Below, piece after piece: positions 1 to 8,577 of a DNA stretch of 64,000 nt. The position numbers and the translations under genes are program-made. Numbering within the stretch: position 1 is the first letter of the stretch; each line of letters starts with the position of its first letter. Source of the stretch: JAYOEY01 sp038120295 (GTDB taxonomy: Bacteria > Pseudomonadota > Alphaproteobacteria > MPNO01 > UBA2964); contig JAYOLL010000001.1 of assembly GCA_038120295.1 (NCBI GenBank), forward strand, positions 1 through 64,000, in the 5' to 3' direction. Under the pieces are notes generated by a model that saw nothing but the letters and a program-made list of their open reading frames with translations, made no database searches and was not told the DNA's origin.

Positions 1-1
1 G

Positions 2-355
2 TGGGAAACGAACGACATGGCCAAGCTGCTTGAAGGGCTCAAGCTGGTCGATCATCGCCGCGCCGACGAGGTTCCGATCCGCGAAGAGGTGCTCTACAAG
101 GGAAGGATTGAAACGTTCGACGGGCTGGTGATCGAAAGCGAGGCTGCGAAAATCGGCAAGAAATTCTGGTTACGCCTGTCGGCGTCGATCGATGAGGCAA
201 ATCCTGACGTCACCGATGCCGTCCGGTCCCTGGCGAATGCCATCACCGCGCGCCACAAGGGGTACGTTTACGAGATCGAGGAAGCGCCCGGCAAAAAGTT
301 TGCCTGCGATCATGTGAACCTTCTGGAAGGCGCCGGGATCAAGGCCTGCGCCTGA
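2..355 (+). CDS. DUF4340 domain protein, C-terminal part (5'-truncated by window)
   Basis: The reading frame is open to the left edge, and codons 2-16 read W-E-T-N-D before the first Met at 17, so this is the end of a longer gene. The visible 117 residues resemble the C-terminus of DUF4340 proteins: a 'leglklvD' strand, an 'FDGLVIE' strand followed by 'W-L-R-L', and a closing 'Y-E-I-E' strand. DUF4340 proteins usually sit beside GldG/ABC-2-type transporter genes and have no settled function. It converges on the lipoprotein gene at 339-1004, with the 3' ends overlapping by 17 bases. The family call rests on remembered pattern only. Confidence 0.65.
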   Translation, partial: WETNDMAKLLEGLKLVDHRRADEVPIREEVLYKGRIETFDGLVIESEAAKIGKKFWLRLSASIDEANPDVTDAVRSLANAITARHKGYVYEIEEAPGKKFACDHVNLLEGAGIKACA

Positions 356-1004
356 CCGGTGGACGTGACGAGCGTCCGGAATTCCCAAAATCCGCAGAGC
401 CCGCTTTCAGCGTCCAGCTGACGGTTTTTTTCAACACTCGGCCCAGGGCCTCGTCGTAAGCCGCGACGATGTTGTCGATGCCCTCTCCCTTTATCGTAAC
501 GACCGCTTCCGGATTCGCTCCGGAGATAATGATGCGCTGCGGCAGGCGGATGAGCTTGGCGTTGAGCCGCACTCTTACCTGCGCCGGTCGTCCCGGAACT
601 GTCTCAGCCTGAAACTCGCGTAACTCGGTTACGAGACTGTAATCGGCGCGGAGTGAAATATTCTGCCGCCCGACGCCGATAATGCGCTCGCTGTTCTCGA
701 AGCTTTCGACCATCAGCGTCTGGATCATGCGCGGCGCGATGTCTGACCAGTTCACTCCTTCGAAATAGTTGAGCCGGAGCGGTGTACGCCGGACCGCGAT
801 GCGCGACGTGTTGATGCCCGCCTCGGCGATCGGAACGTCGATCGAAAGCTGCCATGTCGCCTCGGGCAGCGATCGGTCGAACGTATTTTTGGACGACAGG
901 ACAAAGAGTTCCGCCGGGGGACGATTGAACGGCAGGTCGGCGCACCCTGATGCGAGCAGCACCAGTGCAGTCGCGCCGAGCGCACGCAAGACGGTCGAAA
1001 TCAT
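339..1004 (-). CDS. ABC transporter auxiliary lipoprotein (PqiC/LetC-like, PF03886)
   Basis: A 221-residue lipoprotein with a hydrophobic N-terminal helix ending in the lipobox LASGC (Cys about residue 21), so it should be lipid-anchored, probably in the outer membrane facing the periplasm. The body has the ABC_trans_aux pattern: early 'LFVLS', 'W-Q-L-S-I-D-V', 'R-I-A-V-R-R-T' and a long alternating strand 'VRVRLNAKLI'. In this family the lipoprotein works with an MCE protein to move lipids across the envelope. It is the last gene of a four-gene minus-strand operon and overlaps the MCE gene stop by four bases (ATGA type). It stands in place of the MlaC/MlaA parts of classical Mla systems, at least within this window. 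Confidence 0.85.
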   Translation of the reverse strand: MISTVLRALGATALVLLASGCADLPFNRPPAELFVLSSKNTFDRSLPEATWQLSIDVPIAEAGINTSRIAVRRTPLRLNYFEGVNWSDIAPRMIQTLMVESFENSERIIGVGRQNISLRADYSLVTELREFQAETVPGRPAQVRVRLNAKLIRLPQRIIISGANPEAVVTIKGEGIDNIVAAYDEALGRVLKKTVSWTLKAGSADFGNSGRSSRPPVRRRP

Positions 1005-1975
1005 TGAGCCTTAACCCCTCGCTGTGAATCGCCGAAAAAGAACTGCGCCGGATCGCGCTCCATCCGGTCGACAAGACGGGTCATTGAATCCACCAGGATA
1101 CGGGCTTCCGAGAAAAAGGTGGAAAACTCGTAGAGTCCTGAATTGGTGAAGTCCTGCAACGGTCCCTTGCTGTTATCCACGACCGATGCGATATCGCCCG
1201 CCACGCGGTCAAGCGTTCCGATGCCTTGCCGAAGCGTGGTCATCGTATGTCTGAATTCTTTCAACGATGCCGAAAGATCGCTCGAGAGCGGTTTTGTTTC
1301 CCGGTCCAGCGTCCGGGCCAGGACTGAAATACTCTGGCCGGCGGTCTTCATGGCCTCGATGGCGGCCCGGCCTTCCCGCAGTAGGCTGGAAATCTGGTCG
1401 CTTTCCTTGCCCATCATGCTGCTGGCGCGTTCGATGTTTTCCAGAGTCGAAGACAGGGCGGCGATGTTTTTGTCGTCGAACAGCTTGACCAGCGATCCGG
1501 ATATTCTGTCCACCTTCTCGACGATCTCGGGGAGCCGGTTAACCAGCTGCTGCAGGGCTGATGGTCGCGATGCGATGACCGGCGCCTTGTTCTTGCGGTC
1601 CGGTGCGAGCACAGGGGCGGCGTGTGTGCCGCCGGTAAGCTGGACAAAGGCAACGCCGGTTATGCCCTGAAGCGCGAGCTGGGCGACCGTATCCGTCTTG
1701 ATCGGCGTGTCGCGGGAGACATCGATGATGACTTTAACGCGCTCGACGTTTTCCGGGGCGATGTCGATGGCGCTGACGGAGCCAACAGGCACGCCACGGT
1801 AGCGAACGGGGCTGCCCACAGAAAGCCCGGTAACGTCGCCTTCAAAATTGATCGTGTATTGTTTAGGGGCTTCATCGAAATCCACGCCCGCAAGCCACAC
1901 CGCCATGCCGATGGTGGCGGCGACGAAGATCAGGACGAATGCGCCGACGAAGATATAGCTTGCCCGATTTTCCAT
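1001..1975 (-). CDS. MCE family protein (MlaD-like), lipid ABC transporter substrate-binding subunit
   Basis: 324 residues. One N-terminal membrane anchor (about residues 7-28, 'FVGAFVLIFVAATIGMAVWL') is followed by a single MCE domain (about 38-120) with the typical 'V.GLSVGSPVRYRGVPVGSV' stretch. A long helical tail (about 140-300) follows, as in MlaD-type proteins that form hexameric rings or barrels in the periplasm. It should hand lipids between the inner-membrane permease and the lipoprotein partner. The start lies in a 15-bp tandem duplication (1967-1996) that also covers the stop of the upstream ATPase. The start at 1975 gives the full anchor, while the duplicated ATG at 1990 opens only a three-codon mini-frame. 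Confidence 0.92.
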   Translation of the reverse strand: MENRASYIFVGAFVLIFVAATIGMAVWLAGVDFDEAPKQYTINFEGDVTGLSVGSPVRYRGVPVGSVSAIDIAPENVERVKVIIDVSRDTPIKTDTVAQLALQGITGVAFVQLTGGTHAAPVLAPDRKNKAPVIASRPSALQQLVNRLPEIVEKVDRISGSLVKLFDDKNIAALSSTLENIERASSMMGKESDQISSLLREGRAAIEAMKTAGQSISVLARTLDRETKPLSSDLSASLKEFRHTMTTLRQGIGTLDRVAGDIASVVDNSKGPLQDFTNSGLYEFSTFFSEARILVDSMTRLVDRMERDPAQFFFGDSQRGVKAQ

Positions 1976-1996
1976 GAATCAGTTTTCCATGAGTCA
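1967..1996 (-). repeat. 15-bp tandem duplication over the ATPase stop and MCE start codons
   Basis: Read on the minus strand, 1996-1982 is TGACTCATGGAAAAC and 1981-1967 is TGATTCATGGAAAAT: two 15-base units differing at two positions. The first unit carries the ATPase stop TGA plus an ATG that runs only M-E-N-stop. The second carries the real MCE start. The duplication therefore lengthens the intercistronic spacer and adds a decoy start. Confidence 0.9.
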
Positions 1997-2761
1997 GTCG
2001 TCCTTCGCGGCGCGAGCCCGCGGACCATGAAAATAGGCGGCGATCCACGGGTGCGGATGCCGCTCGAATTCGTCCAGAGTGCCGAGTATAACACGCCGGT
2101 CGACCAATACCGCGATTCTGTCGGTGATGGCGTAAAGACTGTCGAGATCGTGCGTGACCATGACGACAGTCAGCCCCAGGCTGGAGCGCAGATCGGCGAT
2201 CAGCGCGTCGAACTCCGCAGCACCAATTGGGTCCAGCCCGGCAGTGGGCTCGTCGAGAAACAGAATTTCCGGGTCGAGCGCGAGCGCCCGGGCGAGTCCC
2301 GCGCGCTTTCGCATGCCGCCCGACAGTTCAGACGGGTATTTCGAGCACGCATCCGCCGGCAAACCAGCCATCGCGATTTTGAGCGCAGTCATTTCGTCGA
2401 TCAGGTCCGACGGCAGGTCGGTGTATTCGCGTAATGGCACCTGCACGTTCTCTGCCACCGTCAGGGATGAAAACAGGGCGCCCTGCTGGAAAAGGACGCC
2501 CCAGCGCCGAGCGAGATCGCGATGCTGCCGCTCGTTGAGACGGCCTGTGTCCCGTCCCAGGACTCGAATGGTTCCGGCGGCCTGGCGGTTCAACCCGATG
2601 ATCGTATTCAGCAGGACGGACTTGCCGGTACCGGAACCGCCCACGATGGACGTAACTTCGCCTTTCCGGATCGCGACCGACAGCCCGTCATGAATGACAT
2701 GGCGGCCGAACCGGGTCACCAGCCCCTCGATCTCGATCGCGAAGTCGCCTGTCTCTGTCAT
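1994..2761 (-). CDS. ABC transporter ATP-binding protein (MlaF-like)
   Basis: 255-residue ABC ATPase. Walker A is GGSGTGKS (about residues 41-48), the signature is LSGGMRKRAGLARAL, Walker B is EILFLDEPTAGLDP, and the switch His lies in VMVTHDL. The signature with M-R-K-R is typical of the MlaF/Mkl group serving MCE transporters. It powers lipid transport together with the permease encoded immediately upstream (the genes overlap by four bases, 2758-2761). The start at 2761 follows directly on the permease stop, which points to translational coupling. Confidence 0.95.
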   Translation of the reverse strand: MTETGDFAIEIEGLVTRFGRHVIHDGLSVAIRKGEVTSIVGGSGTGKSVLLNTIIGLNRQAAGTIRVLGRDTGRLNERQHRDLARRWGVLFQQGALFSSLTVAENVQVPLREYTDLPSDLIDEMTALKIAMAGLPADACSKYPSELSGGMRKRAGLARALALDPEILFLDEPTAGLDPIGAAEFDALIADLRSSLGLTVVMVTHDLDSLYAITDRIAVLVDRRVILGTLDEFERHPHPWIAAYFHGPRARAAKDD

Positions 2762-3936
2762 ATCTTGAACAGCGAAAACAGGACGGAAAAGAGGGCATCA
2801 GCCACGAGCACCAGAAAAATCGATATCACAACCGCGCGCGTCGTGTGCGTCCCCACGCTCTCCGCCGAGCCCGTGACCTGCAACCCTTCGCGGCAGCCGG
2901 TCAGGGCGATCAGGAGCCCGAACACCGGCGCCTTGACCACGCCGATCCAGAACGTGCCCAGCGATACGGATTCGTTGAGCCGGTGAAGAAACTGCGTCAG
3001 CGGAATATCGAGCGCGACTATCACCATCAGCGCTCCGCCCGTCATGGCCATGATATCGGCGTAGACTGTAAGAAGCGGCAAAACGATCACCATAGCGGTC
3101 ATGCGCGGCAGCACCAGCATGTCTATCGGGTCGAGGCCCAGCGTGCGCATGGCGTCGACCTCCTGATTGACCTGCATGGTGCCGATCTGCGCTGCAAACG
3201 CGCTGCCCGATCGTCCTGCGATGACGATGGCGGTCATCAACACGCCCATTTCGCGAAAGATCGAAACGCCCAGAAGGTTGACGGTGAAGATCGCCGCGCC
3301 GAACCGTCGCAACTGGTCGGCACCCTGATATGCCATCACGATACCGATCAGAAAGGCAAGCAACCCGACGATGGGGAGCGAATCTATACCCACCCGCTCG
3401 ATATGGCTGATCGTCGGAACCAGCCGAATGCGTCGTGGCTGTAACAGGCTTCGAAGGCTGGCAAGCGTTACTATGCCCAGAAAATTCAGCAGTTCGACGC
3501 CATCCTGCAGGGCGGCAAAGATATTCTTTCCTGTACGTTCGAGAAGGGCGATGACGGGATGAGATTCGTCCGGATGTGCGGGGTCCATATCACCGATTTC
3601 GGCAATTCTGTTGAACAGTGTGGCCTGTTCCTCAGACATCCCGACGATGTCGGACAATACGCCGTCGGCCGCGAGACGGCGCTGGAGTACCAGCAGGAGC
3701 CAGGCCCCGGTCGAATCGAACCGCTCCACCGCTTCGAGATCGATCACGGCACGCGATCCGTCCGGCAAACCGGCTTCAAGCGCCCGGCGCAGACTCGCTG
3801 CGGTTTCGATGGTCCACGCGCCTGTAGCGACGACACTGATTTCGCCGTTACTCGCGGAAATTTCTACCGAACTTTCCCCGACCGATCGTGCTTCGACCGC
3901 CATCTGAACTGCGCCCCGCTTCTTTTCCGGCATCAT
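2758..3936 (-). CDS. MlaE-family ABC permease with fused N-terminal STAS domain
   Basis: 392 residues. Residues about 18-115 form a STAS domain (strand 'A-V-I-D-L-E-A-V-E-R-F-D-S-T-G-A-W-L'), the role played by separate MlaB in other systems. From about residue 135 comes the MlaE permease with five or so hydrophobic segments and the conserved 'G-V-L-M-T-A-I-V-I-A-G-R-S-G-S-A-F-A-A' loop and 'E-V-D-A-M-R-T-L-G' coupling region. It is the first gene of the minus-strand operon (permease, ATPase, MCE protein, lipoprotein). Two adjacent ATGs at 3936 and 3933 are both possible starts. Confidence 0.93.
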   Translation of the reverse strand: MMPEKKRGAVQMAVEARSVGESSVEISASNGEISVVATGAWTIETAASLRRALEAGLPDGSRAVIDLEAVERFDSTGAWLLLVLQRRLAADGVLSDIVGMSEEQATLFNRIAEIGDMDPAHPDESHPVIALLERTGKNIFAALQDGVELLNFLGIVTLASLRSLLQPRRIRLVPTISHIERVGIDSLPIVGLLAFLIGIVMAYQGADQLRRFGAAIFTVNLLGVSIFREMGVLMTAIVIAGRSGSAFAAQIGTMQVNQEVDAMRTLGLDPIDMLVLPRMTAMVIVLPLLTVYADIMAMTGGALMVIVALDIPLTQFLHRLNESVSLGTFWIGVVKAPVFGLLIALTGCREGLQVTGSAESVGTHTTRAVVISIFLVLVADALFSVLFSLFKI

Positions 3937-4010
3937 AGCACAGCCTGCCCGGTTGACAGGCGGATACAGCGCGAACAGATTGCGCGCACCGAAATTCAGG
4001 GAGAAAAACC

Positions 4011-5102
4011 ATGGCGTTCCTGCTGCTGAAGCCGGATGAGTTTCAGGACCTCGTGACGATGCGCGAGGCCATTGATGTCGTTGAGAAGGGCTATGCCGAC
4101 GGACACAGATTTCCGGTCATCAACGCGCCGCGGCGTCGCGTACACTCGCCCGCCGGTGTCCGGGTCAGTAATTTTCCCGGTGGATCGCATTCGATGGGCG
4201 TCATCGGGGCGGCGTCGCGTGCGGATCATGTGGTCCAGCTCGAAGGCGGCGCTAATCAGGAATACAAACATCGTGAGCATCCGGTCCATGTGCTGAACGA
4301 TTCCGAAACCGGCCACCTGCTCGCTATCGTAATTGGCGAGCCGGTCGAAAAATCCCTCGGCTATACCAGCCTCGTCGCGCTCCGCACTGCGGCGACGTCA
4401 GGCGTCGGGTTCAAATATATGGTGCGTGAGAATGCCGAAATCGCCGGTGTGTTCGGTTCGGGCGGTCAGGCTGCCAACCAGCTGCTGGCGCTTTTATCAG
4501 TGCGGCCGGGCGTGAAAAAGGTCAAGGTTTACAGCCGCGATCCCGAGAACCGGCGCAACTTTGCGCGCAAATATTCGCAAAAATTCGATATCGAGATCAC
4601 GCCTGTCGACGATCCGGACGATGTAATTAAGGGATCGGATGCAGTCCTGTGCGCCACCAACACCAATGTGGAGCTGTTCGACGGCAACCTGCTGGAGCCC
4701 GGCCAGCATGTCACCGGAATCATCGGCGGCAACGTGCAGCTGGTTCAGGGCGGATTCCTTAAAAAGGCCCGGCGCGAGATCGACAACCGTACGGTCGAGC
4801 GCGCCGATATCATTGCTACCAACCTGCGGGAATCCGTTATGTCGGAAAAGCAGGGCGATCTCTTCGAGCCGATCGAGATGGGACTCATCAAGGAAGAAGA
4901 CATTATCGAATTGGGCGACCTGGCGACGGGAGAGGCCGTGGGGCGCGAGAACGACGGGCAGATCACTTACCACAAGAACAATAACGGCACGGCAGCGTCG
5001 GAAATCGCCATTGCGATGCTGGTCTATGAAAAGGCGAAGGCGGCCGGGCGCGGCACGATGATCGATCTGGTCGACCCGAAGGATCTGCCGCAGGCGCTGT
5101 AG
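4011..5102 (+). CDS. Ornithine cyclodeaminase / mu-crystallin family protein
   Basis: 363 residues with the OCD/mu-crystallin pattern: an N-terminal dimerisation part, a conserved K-Y-like region near 'R-T-A-A-T-S', and a Rossmann fold with 'G-V-F-G-S-G-G-Q-A' (about 148-156). Family members are NAD(P)-dependent ornithine cyclodeaminases, alanine dehydrogenases or imine reductases, and the substrate cannot be told from sequence alone. A Shine-Dalgarno-like 'gggagaaa' precedes the ATG at 4011. It diverges from the lipid transporter operon. The length is slightly above the usual 320-350 residues because of a C-terminal tail. Confidence 0.9.
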   Translation: MAFLLLKPDEFQDLVTMREAIDVVEKGYADGHRFPVINAPRRRVHSPAGVRVSNFPGGSHSMGVIGAASRADHVVQLEGGANQEYKHREHPVHVLNDSETGHLLAIVIGEPVEKSLGYTSLVALRTAATSGVGFKYMVRENAEIAGVFGSGGQAANQLLALLSVRPGVKKVKVYSRDPENRRNFARKYSQKFDIEITPVDDPDDVIKGSDAVLCATNTNVELFDGNLLEPGQHVTGIIGGNVQLVQGGFLKKARREIDNRTVERADIIATNLRESVMSEKQGDLFEPIEMGLIKEEDIIELGDLATGEAVGRENDGQITYHKNNNGTAASEIAIAMLVYEKAKAAGRGTMIDLVDPKDLPQAL

Positions 5103-5232
5103 AGCGATCTGGTGTGTATCTCGCCGTGCAGGGTAGGTGTCCTGGCCACTGGCCCAACTCTTCCCGCAGGAAATTCCACTGTGATACGGTTCAGGTTGAA
5201 ACAGGGCCTTTTTATATAGGAAGGGGACACAA

Positions 5233-5517
5233 ATGGCGGCCTACTGGATGAGCAAGGTTCAGATTACCGACGCGGACGGTTACGCGGAGTACGCTAAGCG
5301 GGCAGGTCCCGCGCTAGAGCTGCATGGCGGCCGTATCCTTGCGCGCGGCGGACGCGTCGTCACGCTGGAGGGTGAAGAATATCCGCGCAACGTGCTGGTC
5401 GAGTTCGACACGGTGGAACAGGCCGTCGCCTGCTATAACTCGAAGGAATATCAGGAAGCGTGGGAATTCCAGAAGGACGCCGCGGACAGGCTGGTCTGCA
5501 TCGTCGAAGGAGTCTGA
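5233..5517 (+). CDS. DUF1330 domain protein
   Basis: 94 residues, a single ferredoxin-like (dimeric alpha-beta barrel) DUF1330 domain. Hallmarks are 'A-Y-W-M-S-K-V-Q-I-T-D', 'Y-A-E-Y', 'H-G-G-R-I-L-A-R-G-G' and 'V-L-V-E-F-D-T-V-E-Q-A'. The function of the family is unknown, though members often accompany catabolic enzymes. A strong 'aggaaggggac' Shine-Dalgarno precedes the ATG. It follows the cyclodeaminase after 130 bases with no clear terminator between them, so co-transcription is possible. Confidence 0.92.
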   Translation: MAAYWMSKVQITDADGYAEYAKRAGPALELHGGRILARGGRVVTLEGEEYPRNVLVEFDTVEQAVACYNSKEYQEAWEFQKDAADRLVCIVEGV

Positions 5518-5615
5518 CGCTCCTTCGGTTGGGCCGGCCACAATGATTTATTCTGTTGAGTGCACTTTCACAGACCCGGCACATGGCGCCAAATGGCACG
5601 GATCGCTGAGTCCGG

Positions 5616-7388
5616 TCAGGCCTTTTCCCGTTCGATCGGAATCAGGCCTTCCTCGCAGGCCTTGATCTGCAGACCGAGATATCTGGAATAGATACGGCAC
5701 TGGGCGAAGCTTCCTGCAAGAAACCACAGGCCGGGCTGACCGGTTTTCACCCACATGTTGCGGAGTTCCTGCAACTCCGGATCGAATCCCCAGATGCGCC
5801 CGACACGGTCTGCGGCATCGTTGCCAAACAGCTCCCGCACCATGTATTCCTGCCCCTTGTAACCGGTTGCCAGCACGACGAGATCGAGCGGTAGCGTTTC
5901 TCCGCCCATTGTACTCAGACCGTCTGCGTCGAATTTCCGGATATCGTCGAACTGGATCAGACCGATTTTCCCGTCGACCAGAAGATCCGAGCAGCCGACG
6001 TTGAAATAATAGCCACCGCCGCGTTCGAGATATTTGAACTGCCAGCCCGCGCCGTCCGGGCCGAAATCGAGCTGGAAGCCGATTTTTTTCAGGGATTCGA
6101 GCAGTTTCCGGTCATGGATCTTTGTCTGTTCGGTGATCTGCTGGTGAAACGCCTTCAGCATCGGAAAGGGGAACGAAACAGTCAGCAGGTCGTTGTCTTC
6201 CAGCGGTGGACCCTCGCCATATAGCGCGTAGGGAAGCTGTGCACTGGGTTCGATACCGACGATCAGGGTCGGGCTGCGCTGGGCCATCGTGACCGTCGCG
6301 CCGTGCGAATGAAGGTCCTGGGCGATATCGTGCCCGCTGGTGCCGGTCCCGATGACGAGTACGTTCTTGCCCGACCAGTCAGCGGCGTCGCCATACTGGC
6401 CAGAGTGCAGGACTTCTCCCTTGAAATTTTTCAGAACCGGGATTCCCGGAATGTTGGGAATGCTGCTGACTCCGACCGCCATGACGATATGGCGCGGATG
6501 CATTTCTCTGAGAGTGCCATCGGCGAGGCGCAACGATGCGTTCCACCTCTTTCGCTCTTCGTCGTATTTTGCCCCCTCGAAAGCCGTTTGCGTCCAGAAA
6601 TTCAGCTCCATGCTTTCGGCGTAGGCTTCGAACCAGTTGGCGATCTTGTCTTTGGGGATATAGGTCGGCCAGTTCGGCGGAAACGGCATGTAGGGCAGGT
6701 GATTGACATGCACCTGGTTGTGCAACGTCAGCGCGTGATAGCGTTTTCGCCAGTTGTCGCCGATGCGTTCCTCCTGATCGAAGATCAGCGTGTCGACATT
6801 GAGTTGCGTCAGTCGCGCGGCGATCGAAAGCCCTGCCTGGCCGCCGCCTACGATCAGGACCGCCGGGTCCCGGTCTTCGTAGGCTGCGCTCATTTGTCTG
6901 CGGTCCAGCCAGTTCGGTCCGCTGAAATCCCGCGAATGGATTTCGCCGCTCGGACGGTGATCGCCGATGGATTCCTTGTGACCGGCGATATCGGCAAGCG
7001 CGGTCAGCAGCGTCCACGCTTTCGGTGACTCTCCACTAACCAGCCTGACGACGCCTTCGGCAGGGCCGCAAGCCGTGTCGAACCGGAAAATCGCTTCAAT
7101 GACGTCCTTTCCGGTACGCGTAACCAAGCGTGGTGGTGTACGATTTCTGTCGACCTCGAAATTGCGGGCCTTCGTCGCTGTCGTTCTCCGACTTAATATC
7201 GCGACGATATCGGCGGCTCCGCTGGTCGTTCTCACATCCCAGGTGAAGGCCAGTACATCGCGCCAGTGGCTGTCTTCGACAAACAGCGCATCGAACGCGG
7301 CCCTGTCGAAATGTTCGAGCGCGGTCTCGAATGTCGAAAGCCAGCCGTCGACGACGTCCAAAAGCGACTGTTCCGTTCCAACCAGCAT
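5616..7388 (-). CDS. Flavin-containing monooxygenase with N-terminal NTF2-like domain
   Basis: About 590 residues. Residues 10-150 look like a SnoaL/NTF2-like domain. From about residue 177 a class B flavoprotein monooxygenase follows, with FAD-binding 'V-G-G-G-Q-A-G' (about 180-186), the FMO fingerprint-like 'F-K-G-E-V-L-H-S-G-Q-Y', and NADP-binding 'V-I-G-T-G-T-S-G-H-D'. Such fusions hydroxylate or Baeyer-Villiger-oxidise organic substrates, but the substrate here is unknown. I prefer the ATG at 7388, which has 'aaagga' upstream, over the GTG at 7406. It diverges from the AbrB-family gene. Confidence 0.88.
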   Translation of the reverse strand: MLVGTEQSLLDVVDGWLSTFETALEHFDRAAFDALFVEDSHWRDVLAFTWDVRTTSGAADIVAILSRRTTATKARNFEVDRNRTPPRLVTRTGKDVIEAIFRFDTACGPAEGVVRLVSGESPKAWTLLTALADIAGHKESIGDHRPSGEIHSRDFSGPNWLDRRQMSAAYEDRDPAVLIVGGGQAGLSIAARLTQLNVDTLIFDQEERIGDNWRKRYHALTLHNQVHVNHLPYMPFPPNWPTYIPKDKIANWFEAYAESMELNFWTQTAFEGAKYDEERKRWNASLRLADGTLREMHPRHIVMAVGVSSIPNIPGIPVLKNFKGEVLHSGQYGDAADWSGKNVLVIGTGTSGHDIAQDLHSHGATVTMAQRSPTLIVGIEPSAQLPYALYGEGPPLEDNDLLTVSFPFPMLKAFHQQITEQTKIHDRKLLESLKKIGFQLDFGPDGAGWQFKYLERGGGYYFNVGCSDLLVDGKIGLIQFDDIRKFDADGLSTMGGETLPLDLVVLATGYKGQEYMVRELFGNDAADRVGRIWGFDPELQELRNMWVKTGQPGLWFLAGSFAQCRIYSRYLGLQIKACEEGLIPIEREKA

Positions 7389-7482
7389 GGCATTCCTTTC
7401 CGGCACATTGCCGACCGGTTACAGATAACATTGCGTCCACGGATTCGGGAAACCCTGGGGCTGCGTCCGATGGACTTCGACA

Positions 7483-8577
7483 ATGCTCCTGCCTACAATT
7501 TATGTCTTCCAGCAGGGCGTATCCTTAGTGAATTCCTACAAACAGATCGTGCTTTGGGCCGCCGTTATCGCGACGTCGGCGGCGTTTGGGTTTCTTCTTC
7601 AGGCGGCTGGTTTTCCCGCCTCCTTTCTGATCGGGCCGTTGCTGGCGGGCATGGTCTTCGGCGTAAAGGGTGCGGGGTTACAGGTGCCTCGACCGTATCT
7701 TCTGTGCGGTCAGGCAATCGTGGCCGCTCTTGTGGCGAGCGCGCTCGATCCTTCGACGTTTCGCGCCATAGCCGATGAGTGGGCCGCAATCCTGCTGGTC
7801 GTGGCGACGACCATTGTCGCAAGTACGTTCGCCGGCTGGCTGATTGCCCGGACCGGCATTCTGCCGGGGACAACGGCGGCCTGGGGGTGCTCACCGGGGG
7901 CGGCGACCGGCATGGTCGCGATGGCCGAGGATTTCGGTGCCGATGCACGGCTGGTCGCCTTCATGCAGTTTTTGCGGGTCGTGATGGTGGTGTTCGTGGC
8001 GACTCTGGTTTCCCGGTTCGTTTTCGGCGTCATCGCCACCGATGCTGCGCCCGGAGCTGACACGCTCTCTTTCGCTCAACAGGCCCCGGATGTCGCGCTG
8101 ACGATCGCGGTGGCTGCTGCCGGCGGGTTTGCCGCACGGCTGCTTCCCATGCCGTCGGGCGGATTTTTCATGCCACTGATTTTCGCCGCGGTGGCACAGA
8201 CCACCGGACTGGTCGAGATCACCCTGCCGCCCTGGCTGCTGATCTTCGGATTTTCGGTCATCGGCCTCTGGGTCGGGCTGCGTTTTACCCGCGAAACCGT
8301 ACTTTACGCGTTCAGGGCCATGCCGGCGATGTTGACGGGCGTGATCGCGCTCATCCTGCTATGCGGCCTGTCGGCCGTGATGCTGGTCTGGCTGGTCGGC
8401 ACCGATCCGCTGACCGCTTTTCTCGCCACCACGCCCGGCGGTCTCGATGCTATCGCCATTATCGCCGTCGGCAGCAGCGCCGATATTTCCTTCGTTCTGG
8501 CACTGCAGACGGTGCGCCTGTCCGTGGTGCTGGTGACTGGCCCGATACTCGCTAAACTGATCTGCCGACTCGTGTGA
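7483..8577 (+). CDS. AbrB-family (PF05145) integral membrane protein
   Basis: 364 residues, strongly hydrophobic with about ten membrane segments arranged as two AbrB duplication repeats. Each repeat carries the typical 'G-P-L-L-A-G-M' or 'P-G-G-L-D-A-I-A' turns, and 'W-G-C-S-P-G-A-A-T-G-M' lies near the middle. Despite the name, this family is a membrane protein (some members affect ammonia-monooxygenase-like loci) and not the AbrB transition-state regulator. The start is uncertain: ATG at 7483 or GTG at 7528, neither with a clear ribosome-binding site. The last 26 bases overlap the convergent secreted-protein gene. Confidence 0.85.
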   Translation: MLLPTIYVFQQGVSLVNSYKQIVLWAAVIATSAAFGFLLQAAGFPASFLIGPLLAGMVFGVKGAGLQVPRPYLLCGQAIVAALVASALDPSTFRAIADEWAAILLVVATTIVASTFAGWLIARTGILPGTTAAWGCSPGAATGMVAMAEDFGADARLVAFMQFLRVVMVVFVATLVSRFVFGVIATDAAPGADTLSFAQQAPDVALTIAVAAAGGFAARLLPMPSGGFFMPLIFAAVAQTTGLVEITLPPWLLIFGFSVIGLWVGLRFTRETVLYAFRAMPAMLTGVIALILLCGLSAVMLVWLVGTDPLTAFLATTPGGLDAIAIIAVGSSADISFVLALQTVRLSVVLVTGPILAKLICRLV

